This document shows positions 1 to 11,839 of a DNA stretch of 64,000 nt, one piece after another. The DNA lies in contig NC_085138.1 in NCBI RefSeq assembly GCF_035046485.1, positions 62,736,580-62,800,579 of the forward strand. Reading direction: 5' to 3'. The position numbers and the translations under genes were made by a program. The notes under the pieces are model-generated. The model did not search any database and had not been told where the DNA came from. It worked only from the letters and a program-made list of their open reading frames with translations. The DNA is from Aedes albopictus. Its lineage: Eukaryota; Arthropoda; Insecta; Diptera; Culicidae. The stretch's first letter is position 1. Every line of letters starts with the position of its first letter.

Positions 1-955
1 TGAAATTATTTCAGCAATTTCTTTTTCAGTTATTTTGCAATTTCCTCAGGCAATTTTATCATGATTACTTTTGTTATTCACTGATTTATTTATATTTATA
101 TATATTACTTCCGAAAAAAAAAATGCTGAACTGATAATTCAGAAATTCTCAACTGAACTTGTTCAAATTAAATCATATGAAATACACGAGAAACTTCCTG
201 ACAAATTCCCAAACCAATTGCCGGAAAAATCCATCAAAATTACCTTAGAACTCTCAAAGTAGTTGCCAAAAGAATTCATATAAGAATTACCAGAGGAATT
301 CCGGAAGAAAATGTTAAGGCTTCTTAAAGAAACTGGCCTAATCCAATCTCAAAATTGCCGAAATATATTCTATAAAAAATTCCACAAACATTCACAAAAA
401 ATAGATGAAATTCTCAAAGAATTTGCCGAAATCATCAAAGGAATTTCGGAAGAAAATTTAGAAGAATTTCAAAAGTAATTTTTTATCTAAATAAATTTCC
501 GTAGGAAATCGTAAAGGAATTTGGCGAATCGATTTCCAAAGGAATTACCGAAAAAGTTCCCAAAGTAATAATCGATCTTTCCAAAATTTCCAAAAAAAAT
601 GCTGATGAAATTCCCAAATAAATTTTTCAATGCAAGTATCATCAGAATTGCCGAAGATTTTCCGAATTCATCAACAGAAGGAATTCCTTACACAATTACT
701 GAAGAAATTGTCTTAAGAATTATCATTAAAGATATAGAAGCGATTTATAAAAGAATTTCCGGAGAAGTTTTCGAAGGAATTGGCGAAGGAATACTAAATA
801 ACATAGATAAAAAAAGTTCAAAAAATCGACGAAATCCAATAAAAAGTAGTATGACTTGCCGAAGAAAATTACTGAGAGATTTTCAAAAGAAGTCTCAATT
901 GAAATAAATTGCAAAACAATTTCCAAATAAATTTCCGGGAACACTCCCTAAGGAA
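1..955. repeat. degenerate GAATTNCC-type short repeats
   Basis: A short AT-rich unit with a GAATTnCCGAA or GAATTCC core recurs irregularly on both strands, for example near 290-310, 425-450, 525-560, 645-690 and 755-790. It resembles the better preserved GGAATTCCTGG repeats later in the window (10390-10830, 13480-14940, 20380-20824) but is more diverged. The short open frames here lie on both strands and show no domain, so they are treated as chance products of the repeat. Confidence 0.6.
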
Positions 956-1096
956 TTATCAAAATAATGTTTTGCCGAGAACACAAATTTCTTGTATTAT
1001 ACGTATACGTATACGAATGTACAAAGCTGGAATTTTGACTGATTACTACAATGTTGGTTTTACGCAAGTCAAAATTTCAGCTTTCCGTTCACCAGA

Positions 1097-1207
1097 TATA
1101 TTATCAATCCAGGTGAAATTGGAATTTGGTGCGATCATCAGAATCCCGGGGAGAAAAATCGAAGTCCAATCGCACCAAATTCCAGGTTTCAACTGGATTG
1201 ATAATAT
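1097..1207. repeat. imperfect palindrome (possible MITE core)
   Basis: Bases 1097-1135 and 1170-1207 are near-perfect reverse complements (ATATTATCAATCCAGxTGAA with TTCAACTGGATTGATAATAT). A second smaller inverted pair lies just before it (about 1023-1083, GCTGGAATTTTGAC with GTCAAAATTTCAGC). The layout suggests a small foldback element. No target duplication was identified. Confidence 0.5.
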
Positions 1208-1339
1208 GTTCGTGAAGCTTCAGAACGAAACTCAGGATAATGGAGTCCAAATTTTGTAGTTTTAAGAATAATATTCACAATTTCTCTGTAAAAGTCGCCA
1301 TAAATGTTGTGATCAAACCAAAAATGCACATACACCTCG

Positions 1340-1531
1340 TCCTTTTTTTACGTCCATGCTTGGCTGAGCGACAAAAAATTCTACCGCCAAGACAATGAAC
1401 AAACTCAACATTTTTATATTTTTTCAAGCATCTTCGTGATATGTGTACAAAAATATAAAAATGTCTATTTTGATTATTATTGTGGCAGTAGAATTTTATT
1501 TCGCTAAGCCAATAGTGGACGTAATATAAGG
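1340..1531. mobile_element. candidate MITE with ~48-bp inverted repeats
   Basis: Arms at about 1340-1388 and 1484-1531 are reverse complements with several mismatches (TTACGTCCATGCTTGGCTGAG against CTAAGCCAATAGTGGACGTAA), enclosing about 95 bases that themselves fold. A near-identical direct pair ATTTTGTAGTTTTAAGAAT (about 1250-1270) and ATTTTGTAATTTTAAGAAT (about 1541-1560) flanks the region and may be an older duplication. The family was not recognised. Confidence 0.4.
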
Positions 1532-1965
1532 TTTATCCTGATTTTGTAATTTTAAGAATTTATAACTCTTACAATTGTTCATGAAAACTATTTTCATTAG
1601 GGTTGTTATTATGCAATAAAACAAAGAAAATGTCACGATGAGGATGAATACAAGTCAGAGTGTCGCGATGATTGTTAAGTTCAAACTGAAAATGCAAATT
1701 CCGTGTATTATACGCAATCAAGTTTCAAGTTTTCAAACCTTACATGGCGGAGAAAGTGTTAAATTAGTACAACGGTAAAAAAACTGTTCTTTAAAATACA
1801 GTGCGTTTAAATTTCCGGGCTAATGTTTTCCCGCGACGCGGTATATACCATTATACTAAGAAATTGAGTGTGGATCGGTATTTCCCTTTATAAAAAAACA
1901 GCCTGGAAGCCACTGAAACTGGCACCCCCTAGGCACCCCCTAGGAAAAAATCCTAGATACGCCAA

Positions 1966-2400
1966 TGCCGCAGGCATCTATTGATGAAGACCTGCAGCCG
2001 TTGAGTGTTCTCCATTGATACACACCAGGTTTCACTGGCATATAGCAGCACAGATTTCACGTTCGAGTTAAAAATTCGGATTTTGGTGCGTCGACTGATC
2101 TGGTTGTTTTTTCCATACCTACATTTCACAAACTCGCAAAATCAGTCCTCGCCTTGTTGATCCGTGCACCTCTGTCGATCTTGGTGCCGAAATCGGCCGC
2201 CATTTGGCTACCAAGATATTGGAAGCTTTTAACATTTTCCATTGCTTGCCCAGCTACCTGGAAGCTGGAAGAGCTGACCGTGTTTATATCGAACGATTTG
2301 GTCTTGTTGCCGAGGAGCAATCGGCAGGATCATTGTGCATACTCTGTATATCAGAGCGCCGTTGAGCTAGGAGTGTAGTTAACGTCATCAGCCAGTTCGG
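1966..2400 (-). pseudogene. RTE-like LINE reverse transcriptase relic
   Basis: On the minus strand, broken frames match the C-terminal half of an RTE-type reverse transcriptase. An LADDV-like palm motif lies near 2380, followed by FQYLGSQMAADFGTKID at 2126-2320, and near 1980-2090 a stretch resembling IRIFNSN, LLYASETW and LQVFIN. The same family is seen at 7304-8215. No intact frame remains; the endonuclease and N-terminal reverse transcriptase are absent. It was probably a 5'-truncated insertion that has since decayed. The RTE-clade assignment is from motif style, not from a search. Confidence 0.65.
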
Positions 2401-2639
2401 AGTCATTTAAGTGCTCCAAGGGTCACTTGGTACTGAAGTTTTGCCGGGTACATTGAGTTTAAGTAATCATGTTGATTACCAATATATTAATTGGTATGGA
2501 CCGTAGACATTACTTTATTTCAGAATTTTTAACTTTACTTCTTCTTTGGACGGGTATAAACCAATAATAACTAGTGTTGTTCCTTAAACATTTGTATAGA
2601 TTTTATACGAGCGATAGACACATGAGTTCAGGACCGGAT

Positions 2640-3470
2640 CTAAGGGGAGGAGGGGGGCAGATGTGTTGTTGGGGGCCTCTAACTGTCTCAGCGGATATTG
2701 GAGTGGGTTTCAGGACCGTTTGAGGGGGTTTCGTGCGGGAGTTTCAGGTAGTCCCATGGGTGCTTTGAAAAGCTAAGAGGGGTCTTAGGAAATCCTTTGA
2801 GGGTTTGCGAAGCATTTCAGGGGGCCTCTGTGGGTTTCAAGGGATCTCTGCAGGTTTTAGTTGATCTTCGGAGCCTTTTTGGAGAGTCTCATTGAGTTGC
2901 AGAAGAGTTTTACAGGGACATTTTAAGAAGGGATTCCAAAGCCGTTTCAAGAGTCTTACAAGGGGGGATGACGCTTCCTTTGCTAAGCGCAAAAAACAGC
3001 ACTTATCAGCTATTTTTCGGCGTTAGTCGTGTCTAACCGCTGCTCGGTCAGCTGGGTTTAGATATGGATATCGACGAATAAATCTGGATATTTTCAATTA
3101 GCAAGGAAGTGCAATTCCCCCTGGGTCTAAAGGGGGTTTCAGGTGGTTCTGGAAAGTTTCAGAGGGTTTTCTGAGTTTCAGAGGATTTCATAAGGTATCA
3201 AGGGTTTTTTTTATCTTTATTAACGAGAAGGGTATGTACTCTAACCATCCCACAAGATCCACTTTAGATGTCACAGATGTTTTATGGGTATTTCATGGGA
3301 TCAGGAACTTTCAGGAACATGGGATTTTCAGGAGATACGAAAGTTTCCAGCTTGGTTCACAGGAGTTTTCAGATGCATTTCAGGAGGGTCCCACGGGTCT
3401 TCAGGGTGTTTCAACAGCATTTCAAAGGGTCTCAGGGGGAAACTATAAACTTAATGGAAAATTCTCCATT
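2640..3470. repeat. degenerate GGGTTTCAGG repeats
   Basis: Irregular copies of GGGTTTCAGG / GGTTTCAGGGGG run through this stretch (for example 2705-2720, 2795-2850, 3130-3180, 3300-3440). They are interrupted by a small TIR element at 2962-3121. Open frames at 3234-3635 and 3268-3495 run through the repeat and have no recognisable domain. Confidence 0.55.
2962..3121. mobile_element. small TIR element (MITE)
   Basis: Inverted termini GGGGGATGACGCTTCCTTTG (2962-2986) and, read from the other strand, GGGGGAATTGCACTTCCTTG (3098-3121) enclose about 110 bases. The element breaks the GGGTTTCAGG repeat array. A target duplication could not be defined because both flanks are G/C runs. Confidence 0.55.
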
Positions 3471-3494
3471 TGGCCACTGGGTGTTTTGGGTGTA

Positions 3495-4283
3495 GTCCGT
3501 TGTATCATGTTAGTGATCCTTCAGTCTGTACAATCTCTGGTTGACGACGGTGTAGTGTCTTTTTCAATTTATCCTACTAACTCAACATATACTTATCTCA
3601 AAGACATGAAGGTATCAATTTACACCACACATTAAAAATCTTTAAATCTTGCAACATATCGTTACAGAACAGTATTTTGCTTATACCAAAAAAAAAACAA
3701 TAAAATGCATAGAACAATATGTTTACTTTCCTACCCCTGACAAAACATTCGAAACGAATCGAGTTGATCTGTCATTTCCAAGCGTTTTTCGATTGAGCAG
3801 CAGCTTTTTCTGGAGAAGAGAAATAACAACAGAGAGAGATCATTCATTATGGCGGCCATCTTTGATTCTCTCTGTTTACCAACAAAGGCTTCGGGCGTTT
3901 ACACTTACACATTTACACATGACGAGATATCGCTTGGGTTAGTTTTGATTAAGATACCATATTGATTGATACTTATTGCTCATCAAAGCTTTTGATAACT
4001 CAATCATTCCTAAAAATATGATTGAGCATAAACTGATGAACATTGATCGAACTAATCGATGTAATTTCAAGCATCATGAGTGATTGTTTATATTACGTTG
4101 TTCGCTAACACCACACGTGAATCGAAGTGCTCCCTCTCTCACGCCATACTTCGTTTCACACAAGCCTCTCAATCCTCGTGATCCAACACATCTTCGTGAT
4201 ACGGTCTCTCTCCCGAGTGAGCACAGTATACCGCATGTGCGAGAGCATGCCGGTACACACATAGCCGCGCGAATCGCGCCCTC
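3495..4283. other. unassigned noncoding stretch
   Basis: No gene, element termini or repeat family was recognised. Base composition becomes less AT-rich after about 4080, where the candidate host 5' exon begins. Confidence 0.5.
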
Positions 4284-4993
4284 AGTCAGTCGTTCTTTCG
4301 AACCCATCGGAGGAGTTCATTCCGCGTCGTTGGAGTCCGTGTTCTATATTCGATTGGGAGCTAATCGTTCGTTCGTTCGTTCGTCGGAATTCCTGGCAAG
4401 TGTCACGCGCGCATTCACGCATTTCACAGCTCGTGTTTGTGTTATAATTTACGACGGTTCGTGGCCAGTTCAGCCATCATCAGCAGCGCCAACCATCTTG
4501 GCTGAGAGGGGTGTGTCAATTACCAGGGCTGTGCAGTGGAGACGGATGGAGTGTGGTGGGGGGTCACCGAATTGATTCGATCATTATTGTCGGTGTCGGA
4601 GTTGATGGTGATTTTTGTTTTGGTTAAATGACCAAGAGGTCAAATAGTGCGATTTTTTTAGTGGTGAAACGTACATGTGAGCAGCACGCGCGCCTTCGAT
4701 TACATGTGGGGTGTGTGATTGTTATGCAAATGCGCAAAAGTGTGTCTTCTCTGGGAAGAGTTTAGATTGTGACAACATTTTTTTTTTTTGGAAGTCGAAA
4801 GGGAGGGAACGACGAGGAAACAAGAGAAAGGCCAATCGGTGTGTGTGGTAAAGTGTGAATTTTATCCTCTCCTGTGGGCAGACACGAAGATCCCTGTCGT
4901 AAACGGCAGCGACGGCGACAAGGTTGCCTTTTTTTCAGCGGAAGCGCCATCTGTGAGGCGCAAAGAGGAAGAGCGAAGAGCGTGTGAAGAGAG
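4284..4993 (+). other. candidate host 5' exon / promoter-proximal region
   Basis: Composition is clearly higher in GC and complexity than the neighbouring repeats. A TCAGTC sequence at 4282-4287 matches the arthropod initiator consensus, and AGAG followed by GTGAGA at 4994 matches a splice donor. A GTTCGTTC run (about 4365-4385) is of a kind common in insect 5' leaders. No downstream promoter element was evident at the expected spacing. A 163-codon frame at 4084-4575 crosses the supposed start site and shows no domain. This is an inference from composition and two short signals only, without transcript support. Confidence 0.2.
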
Positions 4994-7303
4994 GTGAGAA
5001 GCGTTTAACATATTGTGGGGCTTGCTCACACCGGTCGTTTTGCTTTAGTTATTTTTTTCTGGATTGTTTTTTTAAACCGATTATGGAGAACCGATGTGTC
5101 GTTTTGTGGAGCAGAGCGAGAGCAGCTTGATTGTTTGATCCAAGTGGGATGAATCGACGAATGCAAGTGCACGTGAGTTCGTGAAGAAGGCTAATGGACT
5201 TTACGGAGCACTTCCTCTTGGCTCTCTCAATTAGTTAATTAAAATGAATTTTGTGGCTTCCCGATGTGCAATTTATCTACTCGTTCGACGATTGATTGTG
5301 ATGTTTTTATAACCTGAAATGACGTTCTATTTATCTGTTATAGAGCTGCTAACCAACTTTAAAAGAGCTCTAATAAAGTGCAGTGAATTACCGGAGCGCC
5401 CAATAAGTGAACTCATTCTCATCTTTTAATCTCTAAATATGTAAACATAAAGATGAACTAGGAGACACGTCGCCTGCGATTATCTTATGAGGATTTCCAC
5501 AGCTTATAAAGCTGACTTGTTACAACAATTTCTTTTCCAACTTTGCGAAGGCATGTTCGGAAATAGCCCAGGGTACTAGCGAGTCGGAACAAATTTGAGA
5601 AGTAAATCACCATATCGTCGGTTCACGCGGGAGCAAAGGGAGAAAGCCGATGGAAGCGGATTCGGCACACTTGAGTGTGAAACGAAACATGACTTCTTCA
5701 ATATTGCCACCGCTGCTGTTTCCGACAAGTCGTTCGTCTCTTCATTCAGCTTCTTCACTCGAACCTTTGCCGCTGCTGCTGCTATATGCCAGATTTGAAC
5801 TGCTCCGTTAAATGGTTGAACTGACGCTGAGTGAGCAAGTGTTATGAGCTTAAGTGGGCGTGAAAGAGAAGAAATAGACGTACATATACGTTGTACGAGG
5901 AGCACATCGATGGCTGGTCTGGACTGGTGCGGTTAAGTACCCTTATACTACAGCCAGCGGAGAGAATGGATGAAGGAAAACGCTGGCAGAAGTGATTCTT
6001 CCAAGAAAAACACGAGAAGGGGTGAGAAGTGGTGATCCGGCGGACGAACTGCAGTCACGGTTTGCTCGCTGAATACGGCTCGAATTGATTGATTGAACAA
6101 TTGCAGAAAACATGCTCATCATCGGCTCTCCATCGCAGCGCTGCCGTCGCGCCGTTGGTTGTGCCGACGGTCGTCATCGTTTTTAGCGCTGCCGTGAAGA
6201 CGAACGGAGCTAAGAAAAAGAGTGGAATATTTCCGACGGAATCCGAAAGTGATATAGGAGTTGAGTGGGCTATCGAGCATCCAAGTGGAATCATGTTAAT
6301 AGCTGAGAATGTCCTACGAATTGGATAATGGTGGAAGTGCGTTTATTACTAATTGGATTACTACAGCGATACCTCTGATTACAAGGAAGTTGATTTATTG
6401 AAGTCTATAAATCCCTGGAGGAAAAGCTATCTATTGATGTGGAAAATGAACCAGATCGATCGATAGAGTACCAGCGATCGAACCCAACCAAACAAACGAC
6501 TTTATTTAACACGTGTATAGAATCACGAGTAAACGGATTATATATCTATCCTATGAAGCGCATTATATGTGATTGAAACGCCAGGTGTAGAACAGAAGTC
6601 TAAATTGCTAAAAGCTTGTAAGAAACTCGCTTGAACTCCTTCCAGTTAAGGTTATAAATGCTGAATGTACGCATAAAGAATCATTGACTGACTTATAATG
6701 TATTGAGACTTAAGTACAGACTTGTTAGAATCCCAAAATTGCCGCCACAATGGCCGATTCTGGAACCCACTCACGAGTTCGAGCGCACAAATCCCTTCGT
6801 AAGCAAAACCAGCGCTCCTGATCTTCGTATATTATTGCAAGTGAGCAAGAATAGAATAATAAATTTGAAACTTGCTTCTTGAGATTTGTGCGTCTGAAGT
6901 TCTGGTGCACTTTTGAAGCGGGATTTCAAGACGCTTGTCCTTAAGTTCTATGGGTTTTGTGAACAGAAATTCGTCCATAGAGGTCTCCAGATCTACAAGC
7001 ATTCAGGTTCAGTAAACAAAACCTTTTTAATTATAGTACAAAGTCTAAGCACACTCTACTATGTCTACGTTTTGCCCACCACATTTTTTAAGAGTTTTAC
7101 ATAGCAACACAAACTGTTTTTTTTTTTGTTTTAATTCAACTCACGGACACATACTCCGCTTTGTTTGAAGATGTAGACACTACCACCGGCTTCTTGCTTG
7201 ACAAAGATACAGCAATACCAAATACGGTGAATAGATAATTGCTAATAGACTTCCTGTTTTCTGCATCCGACGTCCAGCATTTGTAACCCAAGATCTAGCC
7301 GAT
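4994..7303. other. unassigned, possibly host noncoding DNA
   Basis: Moderately complex sequence without transposon termini. Frames of 60-110 codons occur on both strands at 5576-5905 and 6055-6328 but overlap each other and show no family signature. This could be intronic or regulatory DNA of the gene suggested by 4284-4993; nothing stronger can be said. Confidence 0.4.
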
Positions 7304-8215
7304 TCAACACAAACAAACTTCAATTGTTTCGCTTTCGTACCCTTCACACGCTTGAGACACTGCCAGTTGAATTCTATTGGTACTTAAGCAACCATGGTGG
7401 TGCAGAGGGCCGAATTGAAAGATCTCCATCCTGGGCGTTTGCCAGCCATCGTCTTGCAATTTCTGTCGACTTGCTTGATTTCGTTGTTGAGGCTGCGCCG
7501 CCATGAACCTATGGGTCTGCCTCTGCTGTGATGTCCTGCAGGGTTCCAGTCTAACGCTTGTTTGCAGATTTCCTTCCCGCTCCTTGCATAGAGTATGGCC
7601 GACCCACCTCCGCTTTTGCTCCCGAATTTCTGTCGCTATCGGCTTTTGATAGCTTCGACGATGGAGATCCAATTGTGAGGCCACCATGCATGAACTCTAT
7701 ATCGCAGGCACACGCTATGTCTGAACTAGCAGATTATAAAAATGGAATGTACATCGGGGTTCTTTTCACAGAATGTCATATTTCATCCTATATTATCATA
7801 TGCAGAAACTTTTAAAATATTTCATCGGAGAAATTTTGATTTTTTCATCTTTTTAGCTGTTTTTCATACAAATTTGCATGAAATTATCATTTTCAGCCAA
7901 TATCTCTCCAATACAAAATGTAAGAAACATATTTCACCAATAGCATATTTTGAAACCTTCTGCAAATTAAAATATAGCTTGAACACTAATGTTTGGTGGA
8001 AAGAAACCCGATGTACATTCAATTTTTATAATCTGCTGTTTCAGACATAGCGTGTAGGCATTTATTGATGAAGACCTGCAGCTGTTGAGTTTTCTCCGCT
8101 GATACACACCAAGTTTCACTGGCGTACAGCAGCACAGATGTCTCGTTCGAGTTGAAAATTCGGATTTTGTTGCGTCGACTAGTCTGATTGTTTTTGAATA
8201 GTGAACTGGACATCA
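7304..8215 (-). pseudogene. RTE-like LINE relic split by a MITE
   Basis: Minus-strand fragments of the same RTE-like family as 1966-2400. From 8215 down: RRNKIRIFNSN, LLYASETWCVSAEKTQQLQVFINKCL, then an unrelated 348-bp insertion (7710-8057), then the continuation reading CLRYRVHAWWPHNW-like residues near 7670-7705 and PIATEIREQKRRWVGHTL with a decayed C-terminus at 7304-7687. The element is the C-terminal part of the reverse transcriptase and its tail. Stops and frameshifts make it non-functional. Confidence 0.7.
7710..8057. mobile_element. MITE inserted in RTE relic
   Basis: Inverted termini of about 60 bases: ACACGCTATGTCTGAA then CAGATTATAAAAATGGAATG at 7710 onward, mirrored at 7990-8057. 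The flanks carry AGGC at 7706-7709 and 8058-8061 (possibly 5 bases, AGGCA). The host RTE reading frame resumes across the duplication, which confirms the ends. The interior is noncoding and AT-rich. Confidence 0.75.
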
Positions 8216-9289
8216 CGTGCGGCCTTTGGTGACCGCGGATTTAGAGGTTCCGCTAGGGCGATTTTTGAAAAATGGCCTTTTTCATGAAAAGTCTGAAAAA
8301 AATATTTTTTCGTAATATTTTTCCAACTTCTGAATTTTTTCAATATTTTTGTATTTTTCTATGGACCTCTAGGCATTCTTGAAGGGGATAAGTTTTTAAA
8401 ATATTGTATTTATATTGACGGCAGAACCGTTTTTGTGCTGATAAAAGGACTATTTTTTGAGAATTTTTCATCTAAATTTGAGAAAAACATACATGCACGA
8501 TTTTTTACTATTTTCAGCTTTGAAAGTTTAATCTGATAGTACTATTCGTATGCGTCATTTCTCTAAAAAAAAGATTTAAAATATCTTGTCTAGAAGCTGA
8601 GATATTAGGATTTTAGCAAATGGACAATACAGGTATGTTCCGTTTTTGTCACTATCCGTTATTATCACTATCCGTTTTTGTCACTATCCGATTTCGTCAA
8701 CATTTCATTCCGTTTTTATCAACACTAAAATTTTTGCAAATTTGTTCCCTCGAACACGAGTTATTTATAGCTTAACATTAATCTTGAGGCAATGCATCCA
8801 AGAATGAATTTTAAACAATTACCAATGATGACATAGAAGACGTATACGCCACAGTAGCTTTCAAAATATTTCAAATTCAGCTATATATAATGGTAATTCA
8901 TGCTTTCTCTCAAGCATAATTTAACTTCTTATTTGAAAATGCGAAAAATTAAACCAATAGTCCGAAAGAAAAATTAAACCGGGCCAATTTAATTAATGAA
9001 AATCTGACAGGAGGTGGCAGGAGGTAACACGTGAATATCAATATCATCATCAACAATTTTGTCGGTTTGTAAAATGGTTCAATCATTTTCCAAGAGTAAC
9101 AAAAGTTGATAATCATGATAGATCAATAATAGATGGGATGTGCATATAAAACCTTAAAAGGAATATGAAAAACTCACCATGGATAATCGTTTTTTTTATT
9201 TCATTAGCCTATTGTGTTAGGGTACAATTGATGTCCCTTCCAGGGATTGCTCCAGGCTGGCTATCTGAGTATTCCTCAAAGAACTTCTT

Positions 9290-9440
9290 TCTGGAGATCC
9301 TTCTTTTCCTTTCTTCTTCTTATTATTGTTCTTCTTCTTCTTAACGGCTCTACGTCCCAACTGGAACTTGGCCTGCCACTTCAAGTGTTCTTCAAGAACT
9401 TAAACAGTTTAAGGCTTTCTTTGCCTGTCCTTGCCTGAAT
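9290..9440 (-). mobile_element. 3' part of a SINE with TTC/GAA-rich tail
   Basis: Read on the minus strand, a segment resembling CACTTGAAGTGGCAGG, then CAGTTGGGACGTAGAGCC, is followed by an AAGAAGAAGAAG tail. It matches the two half-SINEs that flank the mdg1-like element (55584-55690 and 25287-25345). The tRNA-like head is missing. Confidence 0.55.
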
Positions 9441-9539
9441 TTTTACACTACAATCTTTTAAACAAGATTTTTTTAAGTGAAATAAATTTCACGTGATTTT
9501 GTACACGTTTTCTTGGAATTATTTCTTTCGCTATTTCTT

Positions 9540-10180
9540 TCCGACGGGGCTCAAACTTCTACCAGAAATCTCTCTTGTCATCCTTGATACCCTGTCAAAA
9601 ATTTCCAGACCGAAACAGCGATATTCACTAGCCTAACAGGAGATTCCTATAGAATTTTATCCGAGATTTCATCTTTCGTTTGCTCCAAAAATTCAATCTT
9701 GATTTTCTTCAGTGATTCCTACTAGCGATTCTTGTATTCCACCAGAATCTTTAATGGATTTCTTCTGAGAAATCGTCAGGAAATAATTCAGAAGTTTCTT
9801 TAGGTGAATTAGGAGTTAAATCTTTCAGAAATAAGTTTCTCAAAGAAGGTGGAGTCTAGGATCTTGGAAAACGATCTGGGGATTTCTCCAGCAACTCCTA
9901 AAGGGTCCCAAGAAGAAACAGAAGATTCCAAAAAAAATCCTACAGAAATACTATTAATTCTGAAAGTATCCCTCGAGGAACAATTGAAAGAATTCATTCA
10001 GGATTCCTTGAAGGAATTTCTCAAGGATTCCCACAAGGAACTTCTGGAGGATTCTCAGGAATAACTCCTCTGAGATTTCTATACTGAACATCATTCAAGA
10101 AACTTCTGGAGGATTTTAGGAAAGAATTCCTGGAAGATTACTAGACTAAACTTCTGGGAGATTTCCAGGAAACGTAGTAA
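9540..10180. repeat. degenerate GGAATTCCTGG repeats
   Basis: Short units such as AAGGAATTTCTCAAGGATTC and CTTCTGGAGGATT recur through the stretch. The open frame at 9849-10064 (periodic EDSKEF-like residues) is produced by the repeat and is not considered a gene. Confidence 0.6.
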
Positions 10181-10207
10181 GAAATCGGGGATAATTATTA
10201 TTGTAAT

Positions 10208-10254
10208 ACATATTATTTTTATTAACTAGATTTTCAATCCAAGGCTGGTTCATC
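10208..10254 (-). mobile_element. ultra-short retroposed 3' end (47 bp)
   Basis: A 47-base insertion between two copies of TATTGTAAT (10199-10207 and 10255-10263). Read on minus it contains AGATGAACCAGCC...AAAATCTAGTTAATAAAA, the same decayed hairpin plus TTAATA tail found at 20596-20652 and at the 3' end of the SINE at 56625-56800. Confidence 0.6.
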
Positions 10255-10389
10255 TATTGTAATCATGAGGAAATAACATAGATAAAAGATAGCATCGTAT
10301 TGGAAAATCTCTGAAAGTTCCAGTAGGTGTAGATGTTTGTACTGTGCATAACTACCAAAGTAAAGTAAAAAAATATCATAAGAAAATCT

Positions 10390-10830
10390 TTGAAGAATCC
10401 AAGAAAGGACTTCTGCTTAAATTCTAGAAAAACTGTTGAAGGAATCCCAGAAAGAACCCCTGGAGAAATGTCAGAAAAAAATCCTGGAGGGATTTCAAAG
10501 AGCAGTCTTGGAAGAAATCTCGTAGGAAATTTTGAAGAAACGGAGAACCTCCTATATTTCAAAAGTAAAATCTTGTTGATTCTCCAAAGCAACTCTTGGA
10601 TGAATTGATGAACTAGGACTAAATCCCAGAATGATTTTCTTAGCCCACCTTGTGCATTCCAGCCCCAAACCGTACACAACGTCAGCGAGCTGTTCCCAGC
10701 ATAATGCATAAGTATAGTTAATAAATTCCAATTCCTGGTGGAATATTTGAAGGGATCCCCAAAGAAACTCCAGGAGAAATTTAAAAAGAGACATCTAGGT
10801 TGATCCGAGAAGAAATTTCTGAAGAAATCA
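10390..10830. repeat. degenerate GGAATTCCTGG repeats
   Basis: Units such as GAAGGAATCCCAGAAAGAAC and CTGGAGGGATTTC repeat with heavy divergence. Overlapping frames on both strands (10263-10709 on minus, 10390-10608 on plus) are repeat products. Confidence 0.55.
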
Positions 10831-10864
10831 TAAGGGGCAGAACCTCTTTTCTTTAAAAATTCTT

Positions 10865-11001
10865 AGGGCCGTCCATAAATGACGTAGCATTTTAGGACAA
10901 GGGGGGGGGGGGAGTCTCTACTTATGCTACGACCATGTTTAAGGTATGGGAAAATATCAAAAATCGTCTAAAAATGCCACGTCGTTGTTGGACGACCCCC
11001 T
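10865..11001. mobile_element. MITE with GGCCGTCCATAAATGACG terminus
   Basis: The left end AGGGCCGTCCATAAATGACG is mirrored on the right by AAAATGCCACGTCG...GACGACCCCCT. A homopolymer G run sits inside. A related terminus occurs at 15130. It is nonautonomous and its target duplication is unclear. Confidence 0.55.
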
Positions 11002-11145
11002 ATCGAATTCCAAAAGATAAACAAGCGACATGGTACAAGGTAACCTACAAGAATTCTCAAGGAACCTCTTGGAGAATCCAATATTCTGGAGAAAAGACAA
11101 GTGATTGCTTAGAAAAATTCCTGAAGATTTTCTAAAACTATTCTA

Positions 11146-11355
11146 GTGAATCCTAAAAGTATCCTAGTGAAGCGAATAAAACACGGCAGGCTGCGGTGGG
11201 CTGGGCACGTGGCTCGTATGCCGGAGGAACGACAAGCTAAAAGCATATTCAGCAGAGAACCAGGTAGGGGTCGTCGGCTTCGTGGTAGGCCGCGCACACG
11301 GTGGCTTTTTGCAGTTGAGGAGGACCTAAGGGCTCTGAACGTTGAGATGTGCTAA
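11146..11355 (+). pseudogene. RTE-like LINE C-terminal fragment
   Basis: An open frame of 69 codons reads KRIKHGRLRWAGHVARMPEE, then RGRPRTRWLFAVEEDLRALNV. WAGHVARM followed by GRPRTRW is the C-terminal signature of RTE-type reverse transcriptases. Upstream reverse transcriptase sequence is absent. The fragment sits inside the TA-flanked element 8630-11550. A matching fragment lies at 61135-61910. Confidence 0.7.
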
Positions 11356-11839
11356 AATATATCAAAAACAATTAAATTTCATAATAAACTGCATATTTTT
11401 ACTTTTGGAATGTGTTCCACAGTAGATCTTCCAATTTATATAAAAATGTTGCAAAATATTTTGTCAAAGAAAATTATTCCGTTTTTATCACTATTCCGTT
11501 TTTGTCAACTGAAAATCGCGGACCGTGTTGATAAAAACGGAACATACCTGTATTTCAAATTTTTGCAAAACTTTGTACATATATTTGGAATATTGTAAGG
11601 TCTTTGTAACACTCAAATGTACGTATATTAAAAGAAGTTAGGGTTAAAATTACGGCCATCCAGCTAGTTTAAACATGGATTTTTTATTCTGGGGTGATTG
11701 GTAGTAGATTCATGGAGAGCTTTTATCTGAATAACTACAACAATGACGGGTAGCAACGCATTAATTTCGATATTATGTCGCGGAATTCTCAACAATTACA
11801 CCCCTTTTCTGAAGTAGCAAAAACCATTGCATGCAAAGA

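Larger units (their letters stand above)
8630..11550. mobile_element. TA-flanked nonautonomous element inside foldback
   Basis: Ends CAGGTATGTTCCG / CGGAACATACCTG are inverted and flanked by TA (8628-8629 and 11551-11552). The uninterrupted copy of the same host sequence in the other foldback arm (about 12725-12750) shows a single TA, which proves the insertion site. Next to the left end lie several direct copies of CCGTTTTTGTCACTAT (8640-8720); similar copies lie near 11480-11530. These subterminal repeats are typical of transposase-binding regions. No transposase was seen. The interior is filled with SINE, degenerate repeat, MITE and RTE fragments. Confidence 0.75.

Noticed and set aside
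4084..4575. 163-codon plus frame near the candidate 5' exon
   Set aside because: No domain, overlapped by a minus frame, and it crosses the supposed start site.
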